Source: Coix lacryma-jobi var. lacryma-jobi | Taxonomy: Eukaryota > Streptophyta > Magnoliopsida > Poales > Poaceae | Length of the DNA: 64,000 nt | Assembly: GCA_009763385.1 (NCBI GenBank) | Contig: CM019826.1 | Coordinates: 78,053,055 to 78,117,054 of the forward strand | Direction: 5' to 3' | Shown: in pieces, positions 44,808 through 55,660 of the stretch | How positions within the stretch are numbered: position 1 is the first letter of the stretch | How the letters are laid out: each line of letters starts with the position of its first letter | Notes under the pieces: generated by a model | Databases searched by the model: none | Seen by the model: the letters and a program-made list of their open reading frames with translations, nothing else | Told to the model about the DNA's origin: nothing | Translations under genes and position numbers: made by a program

Positions 44808-45767
44808 CGCCGCTCGTTGCCCTTTTTATATGGTGCGACCCGAACCTTCGGCTCCAGGGTTCCTGGGAGCCCGTGCCCATTAACCCCACGATCGCCACGT
44901 CGCCTGCAGAAGCCACACGCGCGCACTCGCAAACGCATCCGCCTTAATGGGCCGCTGGGCCAACGGTTTGCAAAAATGGCCCGTCCGTTCATTTTCGTTA
45001 TTTCTTCAATTTTGATTACTTTGCGCCAGTAAAAGTGATACTAATGCACGGGGACTGACCACGCATGCCAGTTCTAATATGAATTTCATGGAAACAGTAA
45101 ACCTTGCAGTTACCGAATGGCGCTACAGTCACTCTCGGGGACTGTAGATCTTCAACTCCACCCTCGGGGACTTTCCCGTCGTATTTAAACTGACATATTT
45201 TTTCTTTGGCCCTGCTACAAGAACCATGCTGCTTCTTATAGCAAGCCCGGGGACTACGTGTACACACGTCATTTTTCTTTCCTAAAATGACTCTGTTTTG
45301 TTGCAGAAATCTTATAAGCTTGGCACCACGTGCCTACAGCACCTACTCACAAGCTCGGGGACTAAGTGGATACACTTCACCTTGTGGTGAATGTATTATT
45401 TCTTTCTTCCTTTGCAGCTCGATGTGGACTAGCTCGGACTTCTGCTGAAGCATCTTCAGCTCTCAGTGTCTAGCTATGTCCTACGTGGATACACTTCACC
45501 ATATGAAAGATCTTCAAATTTTTTCTTGCAGCACCTGGCATCCTTTTTTGCAGGACAACTCAGAATACTCCACACGGCTGCACTTCGGCTACAGCTCTGG
45601 CTACCACGTTCGCGACCAGCTGAACCTGGTCGGAAGTCTACCAAAAGTACATGCACGACCAGGCGACCTGGTCGGAAGACGCCATCGTCGACGTACGACC
45701 AGACCCGACCTGCTCGGAGGACTTCATGACTCCCCGCTCAGCGGATGCAAAGTGCTCGGGGACTAGC
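44808..45767 (+). other. Tat 3' end region with repeated PPT-like motifs
   Basis: No coding sequence is supported. CTCGGGGACT occurs at 45134-45143, 45163-45172, 45354-45363 and 45755-45764, with variants at 45049-45058 and 45246-45255. Only the last one, followed by agctg and the LTR at 45768, is placed to act as polypurine tract. Confidence 0.7.
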
Positions 45768-46253
45768 TGTGGGGATGTTACTCCCGTATACCCCCATGGC
45801 ACGACTTGGGCTCCTCTGCAGATACGGCCCAACCAGAAGGCCTTGCAGCACGCGACCAGGCTGTCGCAGCCACAAAGTAGTCTCTTGATGACTTGCTCGA
45901 CAAGGAAGATCTAGATAGATAGACCCGGATACCTTGCCAAAAGGAACCGATTGTAATCTGTTAGGATTCGGCAAGTTGTAACCCTGCTCCCCGGCTATAT
46001 AAGGCGAGCTGGGACCCCCTCTCGAAGGAAGACACATCAACCCAGATCCCATCGGATCATCCAATCAGCAATACAAATAAGCCACCAGAACACACGACGT
46101 AGGGTATTATGGCGACTTGCCGGCCTGAACCTGCCTAAATTGCCGTCTCACTTCCCTGTGTCTACGCTTTGCAGACGTCTCGCACGCCTGCGCCGCTCAA
46201 TCTACTACCATGGGCATACCCCTCGGTAGACTATCGACCATATTTTGTCGACA
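45768..46253 (+). repeat. Tat 3' LTR
   Basis: Begins TGTGGGGATG and ends GTCGACA; the TATA box TATATAA is at 45996-46002. The target duplicate ctgcc follows at 46254-46258. Confidence 0.92.
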
Positions 46254-46258
46254 CTGCC

Positions 46259-46848
46259 AACACCCTAGGTTGAGTTTTACTTACAAAGAGCTTTCATGCA
46301 AATGGTATGTGTAGCCAACCCCACATATAGCCTACATGATCCTTGGAGTCTCATTATTTCTGGTTTATGGCGGGTAAGTCTAGCTGAGTACCTTCTTGTA
46401 CTTAGGGTTTTATTCCCTTGTTGTTGCAGATGGACAGTGCTTCTATGGCTACTGTGAAACTGCTTGTACCCTGTAAGGGTGGATGACTAGACCATGGGCA
46501 TGGTCATTCCTTATCTCTCTGATGCTTTTGTGGACCTGATTAGGCTAATGGCACCGTATTGAGAACAAACTGAACTTATGTTTAAAACTATGTTGCTTCT
46601 GCTACTATCTCCAAACTATGGTTTGTAATATTATTTTGTACTCCGATGTATTTAAACTATGTGTGAACTGTGATGTAACTCGTGGACATGTTCGTTGAAC
46701 TATTACGTTCTTGGCTGATGTTGAAATGATTTGAAATCCTTCGAGATTTCCGGACTACCGGATTTATATGAGCTTAAGTACATGATAATCTTTGCGAAAG
46801 CGGAGATTTCGGTGCTTAATCTGGTATAAATTGGTCGGTTCTGCGACA
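46259..46848 (+). repeat. Long LTR, right segment
   Basis: Last part of the chromovirus-like LTR after the Tat insertion, ending GGTTCTGCGACA at 46848, directly before Sirevirus gag. No gene seen. Confidence 0.7.
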
Positions 46849-47430
46849 AAGAGTGTCATAGTTAGGCGATTCAATGATTGCCTGAACTTTTGAGTCCCAC
46901 ACCGACCGATCAAGAGTGTGAAGAAGCTTGAGAGCCCTCTCATGATCGTCGTATGGCAACAACTCCTTGTTAGCCCTCTTCCTGTTGACAATCACCTGAA
47001 AGCGAGCGAATAACTTTCTATGCTCTCGCCAGGCATGTGTCGAAAGTTCTCATGCTCTCTCTTGTGTGAATCATAGAGACGGGTTTTGACTTGAGTGGTT
47101 CCCTCATGAAAACACATGAGAGGCGCCCAAATCTCCCGAGCCGTAGCGAGGTGAGAAACGCGATCAAACTCAGACATGCTCAAACATGAGAAAAGAGCGT
47201 TACGGGCTCGGCTATTGGCATCGTGCTCATCGATCTGCTGTTGAGTCACATGAGTAGCCAAGACCACGTAATCAGCAGAATTGAAAATGTCCCAAAATCG
47301 AAGCACCCATGCTCTGAAGATAGGCCGACATGCGTATCTTCCAATACGCATAGTTCGTCCCATCAAAAAACGGCAGTTTGCCCACGCCGCGATCCATGTC
47401 TGGAACTGGCTAAGGTGGAAAATCCTTAAC
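46849..47430 (-). pseudogene. gag: Sirevirus (Ty1/copia) gag, N-terminal half
   Basis: Minus strand from about 47430. Readable copia gag (UBN2-type) segments are ARNALFSCLSMSEFDRVSHL near 47195, FHEGTTQVKTRLYDSHKREH near 47090 and, after a frameshift near 47005, DDHERALKLLHTLDRSVW near 46930, then NYDTL at 46849. The next codons of the family, T-x-DELFSKLKS, are found at 4585 on the far side of the nest. Another shift lies near 47350. It is close behind the primer site, as expected for gag. Confidence 0.88.
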
Positions 47431-47432
47431 CC

Positions 47433-47444
47433 GCTCCGATACCA
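47433..47444 (-). promoter_or_regulatory. Sirevirus primer-binding site (tRNA-iMet type)
   Basis: Minus strand TGGTATCGGAGC differs by one base from TGGTATCAGAGC, the complement of the initiator tRNA-Met 3' end used by copia elements. It is two bases from the LTR end at 47447. Confidence 0.85.
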
Positions 47445-47446
47445 AT

Positions 47447-49350
47447 TGAAGGACCGAGAATGTTACCAAAGGCGACCAGAGGGGGGTGAATGGGATCTTC
47501 AAATTTCTTTTCAGAAACTCTTAGCCTCTGTCCCGAGAATCAACCCCAAGAGCAAACCTAGAGCTTGCTAGTGTCCACGACCCTAGATGTAGGGTGGATG
47601 CTTCCAAGAAGCACAGCGAGACACTACACAACTCTAGAAACCCAACGCAAAAGCCCGAAACCAAATCAGAAATCGGACGAATGAACTGCAGACGAAAACG
47701 TGCGAATCTGCACTGACCGGACTCTGATGAGCTTCTGGTCGGTTTGGATCGGACGCGTCCGGTCAGCTCGAGAGTGTTCTGGTAGCTCTCTATGTTGGAC
47801 CGGACTCATGGTACGGAGCGTCCGGTCACTACATCTGAAGCGTCCTGTCAGAGAAATCGAACGATGAACAGTGCGAACGTCGAGTCCGATCACAGAGACA
47901 AAGAGCATCCGGTCAACTTTACGTAGAGTGGACAGCAGGGCCTTCCACGACCGGACTCACTGACCAGAGTCTGATCACCTTGAGCCGTGCGTCCGGTCCA
48001 CCCGAGACTATGTGCAGTTCATCCACCGATTCGACTCAATCTCACCCAAAACAAAACCACTAGGGCTCAAACTTGGTGAGAATTGTCACAAGGAGGATAG
48101 TGAGCTACTCCTAGGAGATCATGGCTCGAACCTATCTCCAAATCGATGAATCGAAGAAATTCGCGTAGAGAAGGGAAAAGTTGATCCAAAACGAAAACCA
48201 ATCGATCTACTTGCTCGTGAGGTTTGAGTTGAGTTGAATCCTTGGTGAAAATGATCTCCTCACTTCAAAGAACATGTTGATTCAAGTGGATTCGAAAACG
48301 ACTCAGCGTAGAGGAGATTGGAGCGACGGGAGAAAATGAGACAGAAAAAACAAACGCGAAGAACAACTCAAGAACGCGAATCACAATCTCAATTTCGAGC
48401 CGAAAAATGTCCCCAAGAGGAGACAACGGGAATCCGGTCCCGTTTCCGCAAAATCCAAATACACAGATGTATGATTCTCCGTCTCTGCGGATCTTAGTAG
48501 CTACAACAGGTATGTGGGAGAACAGGAAGCCCTAAGTGAAAGTAGCAAATGGATGAGATAGTTTGGAGGGAGGGGTTGCCTCTCCTAATATAGCCTAATA
48601 CAATTATTCCCCTTCTACCCCAACTGCTAATGAGCGAGCAGGCTAACCCTAAGGATATTCCTGACCAACTCGAAGTGTAGTCGATCTGACGGCCACGCCC
48701 GCACATGAGGTAGCTTCGCCTCGACGCGACCTCACCGGATGCTGCCACGTGCCGCCACTCGCCGTCCATCCTTTTCCTGGACCTCCCCCCGGTTTTGAGG
48801 CTGAAACCGGGAAACCAGTCCTTAGGCTGAGTTTTGTGGCCCAAACTCAGAAACTCGCCATCACCCAGGTTTTGAGGCCCAAACCTGGAAACCATCCACA
48901 CCGCGAGTTTTGTGGCCCAAACTCAGAAACCGACCGCACCCAGGTTTTGAGTCCCAAACCTAGAAAACGTCCACTCGGTGTTTTTTCTGTGGCTGAACCA
49001 CCAACCGACTCCGTAGAGGGATGCACCGCTCATGCACCCCGTCCACCTGCAAGTCTTCACTTGTCGTTGTCCCAGGCTGTCAGCCACCACGGCTGATCCT
49101 CAGGCCACCGGCCCGTCAGTCCAAGCCTCACGTCCGCCCTTCAACGCTCCGGGTCCATCGGCATGGCACGTCTCTACTTGACCTTCACCTTGCCTTCGAT
49201 CACCGTCTCCGAGCTCAACACGTGCACAACACAAGCCAAAGAACATGTGCATCATACCAGTTGACAATCACTCATCATCTCAAGATCCGGCATACACCCA
49301 TGTATCTGCACTTGCTTGATATACCTTGTCTTGCTAAGTTAGAACCATGC
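47447..49350 (-). repeat. Sirevirus 5' LTR (outer end uncertain)
   Basis: In minus orientation the LTR ends ...GGTCCTTCA at 47447. The inner part has repeated ccggac/gtccgg motifs (47715-48000). The outer part has a hairpin array at 48788-48973. I find no clear TGTTG start; the LTR seems truncated by the Athila-2 LTR fragment somewhere near 49.35 kb, so the right boundary is approximate. No gene is supported inside it. Confidence 0.7.
48788..48973. repeat. Array of five hairpin repeats in the Sirevirus LTR
   Basis: Five inverted repeats of about 24 bp follow one another, at 48788-48811, 48827-48850, 48865-48888, 48904-48926 and 48950-48973. Arms are CCCGGTTT/AAACCGGG, CTGAGTTT/AAACTCAG, CCAGGTTT/AAACCTGG, GAGTTT/AAACTC and CCAGGTTT/AAACCTAG; loops are TGAGGCCC or TGTGGCCC-like. 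Two arm types alternate. Confidence 0.85.
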
Positions 49351-49679
49351 AAGTAGAGATAGTTCTTTGGAAACCTTAGGTTTTCTCGTTGTCCTCCTCC
49401 CTCGCTAGACTACTCTTTTATCTTTGTGACCTCTCTTGTGTGTGTCACTGCTCTTATCATATACATCACTTACCCCCACACTGGTTTAGTTGGTATATTA
49501 GATAGTGGATACACGATAGCTAGTTATCACATTCTTTAACCATTGCTTCCTTGTGGATAAATACGATACCCTGGAATACTACTGGGTGAAATGCTACAAT
49601 GGAATGTTCTGTGCGCTTGCAGAATTATCCAATAGACATAAAAAATACCAACAAACATTTCTAGCATCGTTGCTAGGGA
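49350..49679 (+). repeat. Athila-2 truncated 5' LTR end and decayed primer site
   Basis: The LTR end has the module seen in the other families (cgataccctggaatact ... gggtgaaatgctacaa ... tgtgcgcttgc, 49568-49622) and ends ataccaaca at 49653. The primer site TAGCATCGTTGCTAGGGA (49662-49679) differs from the intact 18-mer by five changes, all G-to-A or C-to-T. Confidence 0.75.
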
Positions 49680-49692
49680 GAAATTCAAACTC

Positions 49693-50872
49693 TACAACTA
49701 CGAGTAGAAGTGTTGACCTTTAGACAAATTGATAAGGAGACATTAGGGGAGGCTTGGGCCTGTTTTATTGATTTAATCAATTCAGGACCCGATTTAGCCA
49801 TACCCGATCCAATACTCCTTCAACATTTTTATGTCAGTTTAAAGAAAGAGAGCGCCCTTCACCTTGATCATTCATCAGGTGGAGCGTTTCTTCATCTTTC
49901 TCCACGAGGTGGAAAGGAGTTTCTTGATAAAATTCTTGAGAATACTCCTTATACTGGAGTTTCTGATGAAATCCCTGATGAAGAACTCGTAGAAACTCAA
50001 GTTTCGACCGTAGAACAACAAGAAGAGCCCGAGTCTAGCTCGCTGGACTTAGTGGAGCCTATTCCATCCACATCTGGGGAAGAAATTCTTCCTGAATTTT
50101 TGGGCGAGATAGAGGATGATGTGTTTGATGATTACGGGAATGCTATGAACTACTCCGTTCAAGCTCTCCCATCCGACAAACCACTTCCTGAGTCTTCTGA
50201 TGGAATCTATAGCCGAGAGCGTCTTTTGGAACTTTCAGCTGTCATGAGTCATGAATGGACAATGGAAGCCGAAGTAATAAAAAACATGCCTCACATAGAT
50301 AATGTACCTAGCATAATAAATTGTCGAATTAGGGGAGAAAGAGCCTTTGCCTTTTATGACCCTGTCGTGGGAATTAATGTTCTTGCTAGTAATTACGTAT
50401 CCAGAACATTCCTCGACCTTCAACGACAACCAACTAAACGGTGTTTAAGAGACCCAAATGGTGACATCTTGGAAAGTGAAGGAATCCTAAAGATGGTCCC
50501 CATCCAAGTAGATGGAGCGGACATGGTCTTAGATTTCTACATTTTTGATGTAGTCCTTTTTGACGTCTTCTTAGGACAACCTTGGTCCATACTTGCCTTA
50601 CAAGGACCATGTCAAGAGCACTTCAATGCTCAAATCAGTTGAAAAGAGTACTCAGTACCATCATTCGTGCATTAAATTCTATTGCCGAACAACCACCAGA
50701 ACCAGATCTTCTCGATCAAGCTATAACCTCTACCCTTTATGAGTTGGCTCAGCCTAATTTTGAAAAAGATTCTGAGTTCTTTGTCAAAGAAGAAGCCGAG
50801 ACAGAGAACCATTCGCTTAGACGAATCGGAAAAGCCATCTTGACCTTCCATAGAGCAAAAACCTCTGTGTGA
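49693..50872 (+). pseudogene. gag-pro: Athila-2 gag C-terminal part, linker and protease region
   Basis: Joins at tacaactacgagtag, which is position 14328 of Athila-1, so the first 120 or so gag residues are missing. From there a frame of 310 residues is open to a TGA at 50640-50642 (GGA in Athila-1). It includes the gag segment with LLQHFYVSLKKESALHLDHS, an acidic linker and the DFYIFDVVLFDVFLGQPW protease part. A frameshift then leads through the pol linker to a stop at 50872. It is better preserved in this stretch than Athila-1. Confidence 0.88.
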
Positions 50873-52083
50873 CGCCTGAGATACATTTTTCTAAACAATG
50901 TCCCGAGACTCCGTAATCATTAGCAGTAAGCTATCTGAAGAGGAAGTCTGTAGGTTGACCCTTGTCTTAGAAAAACACCGATCTGTCTTTGGCTATTCAC
51001 TTCAAGATTTGAAGGGAATTAGTCCAAATCTCTGCACCCATCGTATCCCTCTCGATCCTGAGATACCCCCTTCAAGAGAGCCCCAAAGACGACTCAATAA
51101 CGTTATGCATGAAGTCGTGAAAAAGGAGGTTCTGAAACTCTTGCACGCGGGAATTATTTATCCAGTTCCTTATAGTGAATGGGTAAGTCCCGTGCAAGTA
51201 GTTCCAAAGAAAGGAGGCATGACAGTCGTTAAGAATGAGAAAAATGAGTTAATCCCTCAACGCACTATCACTAGATGGAGGATGTGTATAGACTATAGGA
51301 AGCTGAATAAAGCCACAAAGAAAGATCCTTTCCCACTCCCTTTATAGATGAGATGCTAGAGAGATTGGCAAACCATTCCTTCTTTTGCTTCCAGGACGGA
51401 TATTCTGGTTATCACCAAATTCCAATCCATCCAGATGACCAAAGTAAGACCACTTTCACATGCCCGTATGGAACTTATGCCTATAGACGCATGTCCTTTG
51501 GACTTTGCAATGCGTCGGCATCTTTCCAATGGTGTATGATGTCCATCTTTTCCGATATGGTTGAACATATCATGGAGGTATTCATGGATGACTTTTCGGC
51601 CTATGGGAAAACCTTTGACGATTGCCTAGCCAATTTAGACAATGTCCTCCAACGTTGTGAAGAGAAGGACCTAGTTCTTAACTAGGAAAAGTGTCACTTC
51701 ATGGTGCGGGAAGGAATTGTCCTAGGCCATCGAATTTCAGAACGTGGGATAGAAGCGGATAAAGCCAAAATCGATGTAATTGAACAATTGCCACCACCCA
51801 TGATGTGAAAGGAATCCAAGCTTCTTGGCCATGCTGGTTTTTATAGAAGTTTATTAATGATTTCTCACAAGTCGCTAGACCCTTAACGAGCCTGTTAGCA
51901 AAAGACGTCCCGTTCAAATTTGACGACGACTGTCTACAAGCTATCAATATTTTTTAAAAAGGATCTAACTTCTGCACCAATCATCCAACCCCCAGATTGG
52001 AATTTGCCATTCGAATTCATGTGTGATGCTAGTGATTATGTTGTGGGAGCCGTCCTTTGTCAAACTAAAGATAAGAAGCATTA
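50873..52083 (+). pseudogene. pol: Athila-2 reverse transcriptase and start of RNase H
   Basis: Reverse transcriptase frames 50898-51347 and 51353-51685 carry CIDYRKLNKATKKD, DGYSGYHQI, SFGLCNASASFQ and an intact F-M-D-D at 51581-51592. A one-base deletion near 51340 gives a stop, and TAG at about 51683 replaces a Trp TGG of Athila-1. Small deletions continue to 51960. RNase H starts (CDASDYVVGAVL near 52023) and is cut by the CACTA insertion after 52083. Confidence 0.9.
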
Positions 52084-52800
52084 CACTACAAAATTTTTGG
52101 TCTACTGCAACACCAAAAAAGTGTAGCAAAAGATCCAAAAATGGTAGCAATAGTAATTTTGCTACCATTTTTTTTGGTTAAATGTCGTTGCACTTGTAAG
52201 TGTAGCAATAGCATAATGCAACGGGTTACATTTTAGTTGCGACACACATCCCGTGTATTGCAACACTTTTGACGCTTTTGCAACAACTGGTGAGTGTTGT
52301 AACAAAAGCAATTGCAACCACTATGGGTGTGGTAATAGTATCAATTGCAATGAACTAGGTGTTGCTAGCGATACGTATTGCGACACGCTGGTCGTGTAGC
52401 AACATAATGCAATCGCAACGCAACACAGGTGTTGCAATCGTGGTTGTTGCTACGTAGAGAAAGCATTGCAATAGAGGTTCTCTATTGCCACGTCGCCTAA
52501 ATGGTTGCTATAGGTTGCTTAGGTTATTGCAACGTCTCTTCAGGTGGTTGGTACAGAGAGGTCGTATATTGCCACGTTTCTGAATGGTGATATAGATGGC
52601 ATAGGCTATTGCCACGTTACTTAGGTTGGTTGGTACAGACAGGTCATCTATGCCACATTTAGTATAGCTGGTTGCTATAGGTAGATTCCTATATTGCCAC
52701 CATCATTTTTTGTAGTTGCAAGAGATAGTTTCTCTATTGCCACGATTATCGATTGCCACGACTTATGTGGTTGTTATATGTTCATTATATATTGCAACGC
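52084..52800. repeat. CACTA left terminal and subterminal repeat region
   Basis: After the terminal repeat, short motifs built on TTGCAAC, TTGCTAC and ATTGCCAC recur on both strands to about 52800. Subterminal arrays of this kind bind the TNP1/TNPA-type protein in CACTA elements. No gene here. Confidence 0.75.
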
Positions 52801-53381
52801 CAGATATTATATATTAATAATTCATGTTGGGGCACTTTGTTTGGTAGCTTAAATCATAATCGCAAAACGACAAATACATAATGAAGGAAGCATCGACATC
52901 CATTAAAACAAAATATAATTTGTTCATACAAAATCATTAATGAAACACACCGAGTGTCAAACTAAATGAGAACACAAGTAGATAACTTAACCCATAATAA
53001 TGTGTCAAGCACAAACAACTGTTTGAACTCATTCGAATAAAAAGACTAATATCTACTGTAGCAGCGAAGGTTTCCTTGATATGTATGTTGGCCATCGTCT
53101 CAACATTCGCATGCTCATTTTCAAACTCAAGATTCCTCCTGAAAAAAATCATTGACATGCATTAGTTAAACTGAGACTAGTGGCGGCAAAGCTAATTGAA
53201 CACTGAAGCAAAACATGAGCTGTAGTACTAGAGTTTTGTGAGCTGCAGTACTATCAACCATGACCTTTGAAGCGAACAGCAAATATAAAATACATGCAGC
53301 TGTCTCCCAAGACATTTTATGAGCACAAACACATCCATATATATTTCTAATCAGCAAGAGGAAACTAAGCCTGGACCATAT

Positions 53382-55660
53382 TTAGGAGCAGAACAAAAGA
53401 ATAGCCATGTACTTCTCCAAAAGGACTATATGTTCCTTTTTAATGCAAGAGAGATAAAAGGTTTCACATAGTAACCTGTGTATTCTTTTTGGACAATGTA
53501 GATCTTTCCTAGCCGCAGTTTCCTTCAGTTGCTTTGCTGTAGTATAAACAGCACCTGAATTCGCTGTTGAATTACTTCTAGTCATGCGCCCTCTAGTGAG
53601 ACGTTCTTCAGCGCGGAAGAAGGGGGTTGTTGTTCTGGCTGGCTGGTTTCTTGGGTAACCTGAAAATAAATGGTTGGTGGTAAAAATTACACCCCTTGAC
53701 AAGAATATGACATGCATGTTACAATTAAACATTCTTCAATTATCATCAAAACTACCTGCTGACTATGCATCATGTGTTCTCCCATTGTAGTTGTTACATT
53801 TTGTGTCCCGTCAATTGTTGCAGCAGCAACAATATTTTTAGTTGTGCTCCACAATTGTGCTAGCCTGTATTTCGAATTGGGTTCAAGATCATGATTTTCA
53901 GTTCAATAAACTATGAGAACATAGATGTTGTTAATATTACCTTTTGTACTGACTGAAGCTTGCTGTTGGGCTGCTTCCAACATAACATAGCTTGCCTAAG
54001 TGCTTCTCTATCAGCCTCCCTTTCTTGTTAATATGTTCAAGCTTACGCCTATGTTCTTGCCTCTCGGCTTCCTTTCAACTTATTGAGCTTCTAGTCTATC
54101 TTGCAGCCGTCCAAACGATTCAATAAGGCCTCCTGTTGGAGTTTGTGCTGGTAGTCCTCCGACAGTAGTCCTTCTAGTTGGGTACCTTGCAAGGTAACCA
54201 TTAGCATGCATCTTGTTTGATTTGATTTTTCTCGTTTCCTTGTAGGTTGATTGGAAAATCTGGTTCTGCTCCAAGTCTGATACGACATTTGCGTCAGGCC
54301 TTGACTCCAGCTCCATAATCTTCCTGGTTGCATTGTCCTAACAAAGCAAAGACATTTAGTTAATTAAAACTTTAATTCTAAGCGAGGACAGTTGCTTCAC
54401 TTAATAAGGGTTGTAAAAATTGTTTAATACTCACATAGACTTCCCTAGATTCCTCGCTTGTCCATTGTCCATTTGTTGGTGGGTCATCATAAAAAGCTCC
54501 ATATCATTTGGCTCTTCACCAGTTAGTGGTCCCTCTAATTAGGCAAGAATGAAAAAAAAAACTTAGCATATTTCACAATCTAGGGAAATGTAGAAGTTTT
54601 ATAATTGTAGAGATCAGGAAGATATCCACCAGAATTTAAAAACAAAAGATAACAGAAATATTTATTGCTATTGAAAAAGTAAAGGAATCCAAGTTATTCT
54701 TTTTTTGGCACACATTAGTTTAGTACTTTTCACCTTTCTGTATACAAGCATGCAAAATATTTTTTTTTAGTGGGAAGTGGGCTAATATCACTGTCAAATA
54801 CAAGACTATATAGGTTATAACAATATCATGTCATTGTCATTGGGCGGCACAAGCACAAACCATAAAAAAATGCCTCAAGGAAACCTTGTGACAAAATTTT
54901 TTACCTTCTCATAGCTCAATGAGAAAAAAACTCTTTGATCCTGTAACATGGTGTATCTGTCGATTCTGTCAATTTTGAGAATTCTTATTGCCTAATCCTC
55001 TACACAGAACCAGCAATGATTGATTTTATAAAATCAGCAGTGCGCAAAACATAAACCTTGACATCAGAAGTGCAATTGGCAAGTTTTTATAAAAATTGGG
55101 AACAAACCTCGAATTCTTCGGTGCCAAAATACGACACCAGATAGTGCCACTCAACAATGTCTAATTCTTCTGGCCTTGTCTCATTCTCTCTTCATAGGGT
55201 GTACGCCTTGTAGTGTACGCCTTGTAGGTAGCACTAATGTAGACGTCATCCTTTTGTAACGGTCATTAGCCACCATCCATATTTGATTCTGTTCGCCTCG
55301 TTATCCTCAAGGTCCCACTTAGCCTGTCAAGGTAAAGCCTAAATAAATTACTTCTTAAAGAATAATTTGGTATGAAATTTTGACATCCACATGGATAACA
55401 TAAGCTTACCAACACATCGTTTGCTATTGCAATTTTGACATCCACATAGATGTCTTCATGTTCTTACTCCGATGAGAGGTGCTCTTTTCCTTGTGAATAG
55501 TTTATTTCATCATCAAAATATTCGTTTGTTTTGAACCTACAGGTCCTCAAGCCTAGAGAACTGGAAGCTAAGCTTCTGAGATGCCTCCATGGTTCTCTTG
55601 TTTGTTGCTGTCCATCCTTTCAAGTTACCTTTGGTTCCTCTTTTTGGAGTCTTGTCCATG
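53382..55660 (-). pseudogene. TNP1-like CACTA gene (Transposase_24 family), multi-exon remnant
   Basis: Minus-strand exons match the plant Ptta/En/Spm Transposase_24 type. ELDIVEWHYLVSYFGTEEFE lies near 55105-55165 and FYDDPPTNGQWTSEESREVY near 54440-54500, followed by a GTGAGT splice donor. The next exon begins after a TTAG acceptor near 54338 and reads ATRKIMELESRPDANVVSDL, QSTYKETRKIKS and a C-terminal coiled-coil-like part to 54080. A final Arg/Thr-rich exon may be 53505-53660. The N-terminal frame near 55560-55660 has stops. TNP1-type proteins bind subterminal repeats. Exon limits are approximate. Confidence 0.7.

Larger units (their letters stand above)
10171..46253 (+). mobile_element. 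Ty3/gypsy Tat-lineage (RIRE2/Retand-like) retrotransposon, with three nested insertions
   Basis: Two LTRs of equal length (486 bp, 10171-10656 and 45768-46253) and a perfect 5-bp TSD (ctgcc, 10166-10170 and 46254-46258) define the element. In order it carries a primer-binding site, gag, protease, reverse transcriptase, RNase H with the second archaeal-type fold common in Tat elements, integrase, a 3' region with tandem repeats, and an antisense ORF. Insertions at 12559-22499, 28100-35773 and 36331-43844 split it. By eye the LTRs differ at roughly one base in ten, so it is not recent. Many in-frame stops mean it is defective. Confidence 0.9.
4586..46848 (+). mobile_element. Long chromovirus-like (Tekay-type?) solo LTR, split by later insertions
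   Basis: The start TGTAACACCC (4586) and end GGTTCTGCGACA (46848) are flanked by gagag (4581-4585) and aagag (46849-46853), a 4/5 target-site duplication. Both flanks are halves of the same Sirevirus gag codon run. Removing the nested elements and duplicated target bases leaves about 4.2 kb (4586-7708, 9690-10170, 46259-46848). I see no primer-binding site, gag or pol, so a solo LTR left by LTR-LTR recombination is the simplest reading. The TGTAACACCC start and unusual length suggest a Tekay/Del-type chromovirus, but no protein supports that. Confidence 0.7.

Noticed and set aside
46259..46290. aacaccctagg near 46259 as the start of a second long LTR (full element instead of solo LTR)
   Set aside because: Similarity to the LTR start at 4586 ends after about 11 bases and no internal region precedes it; the sequence reads as a direct continuation of 10170.
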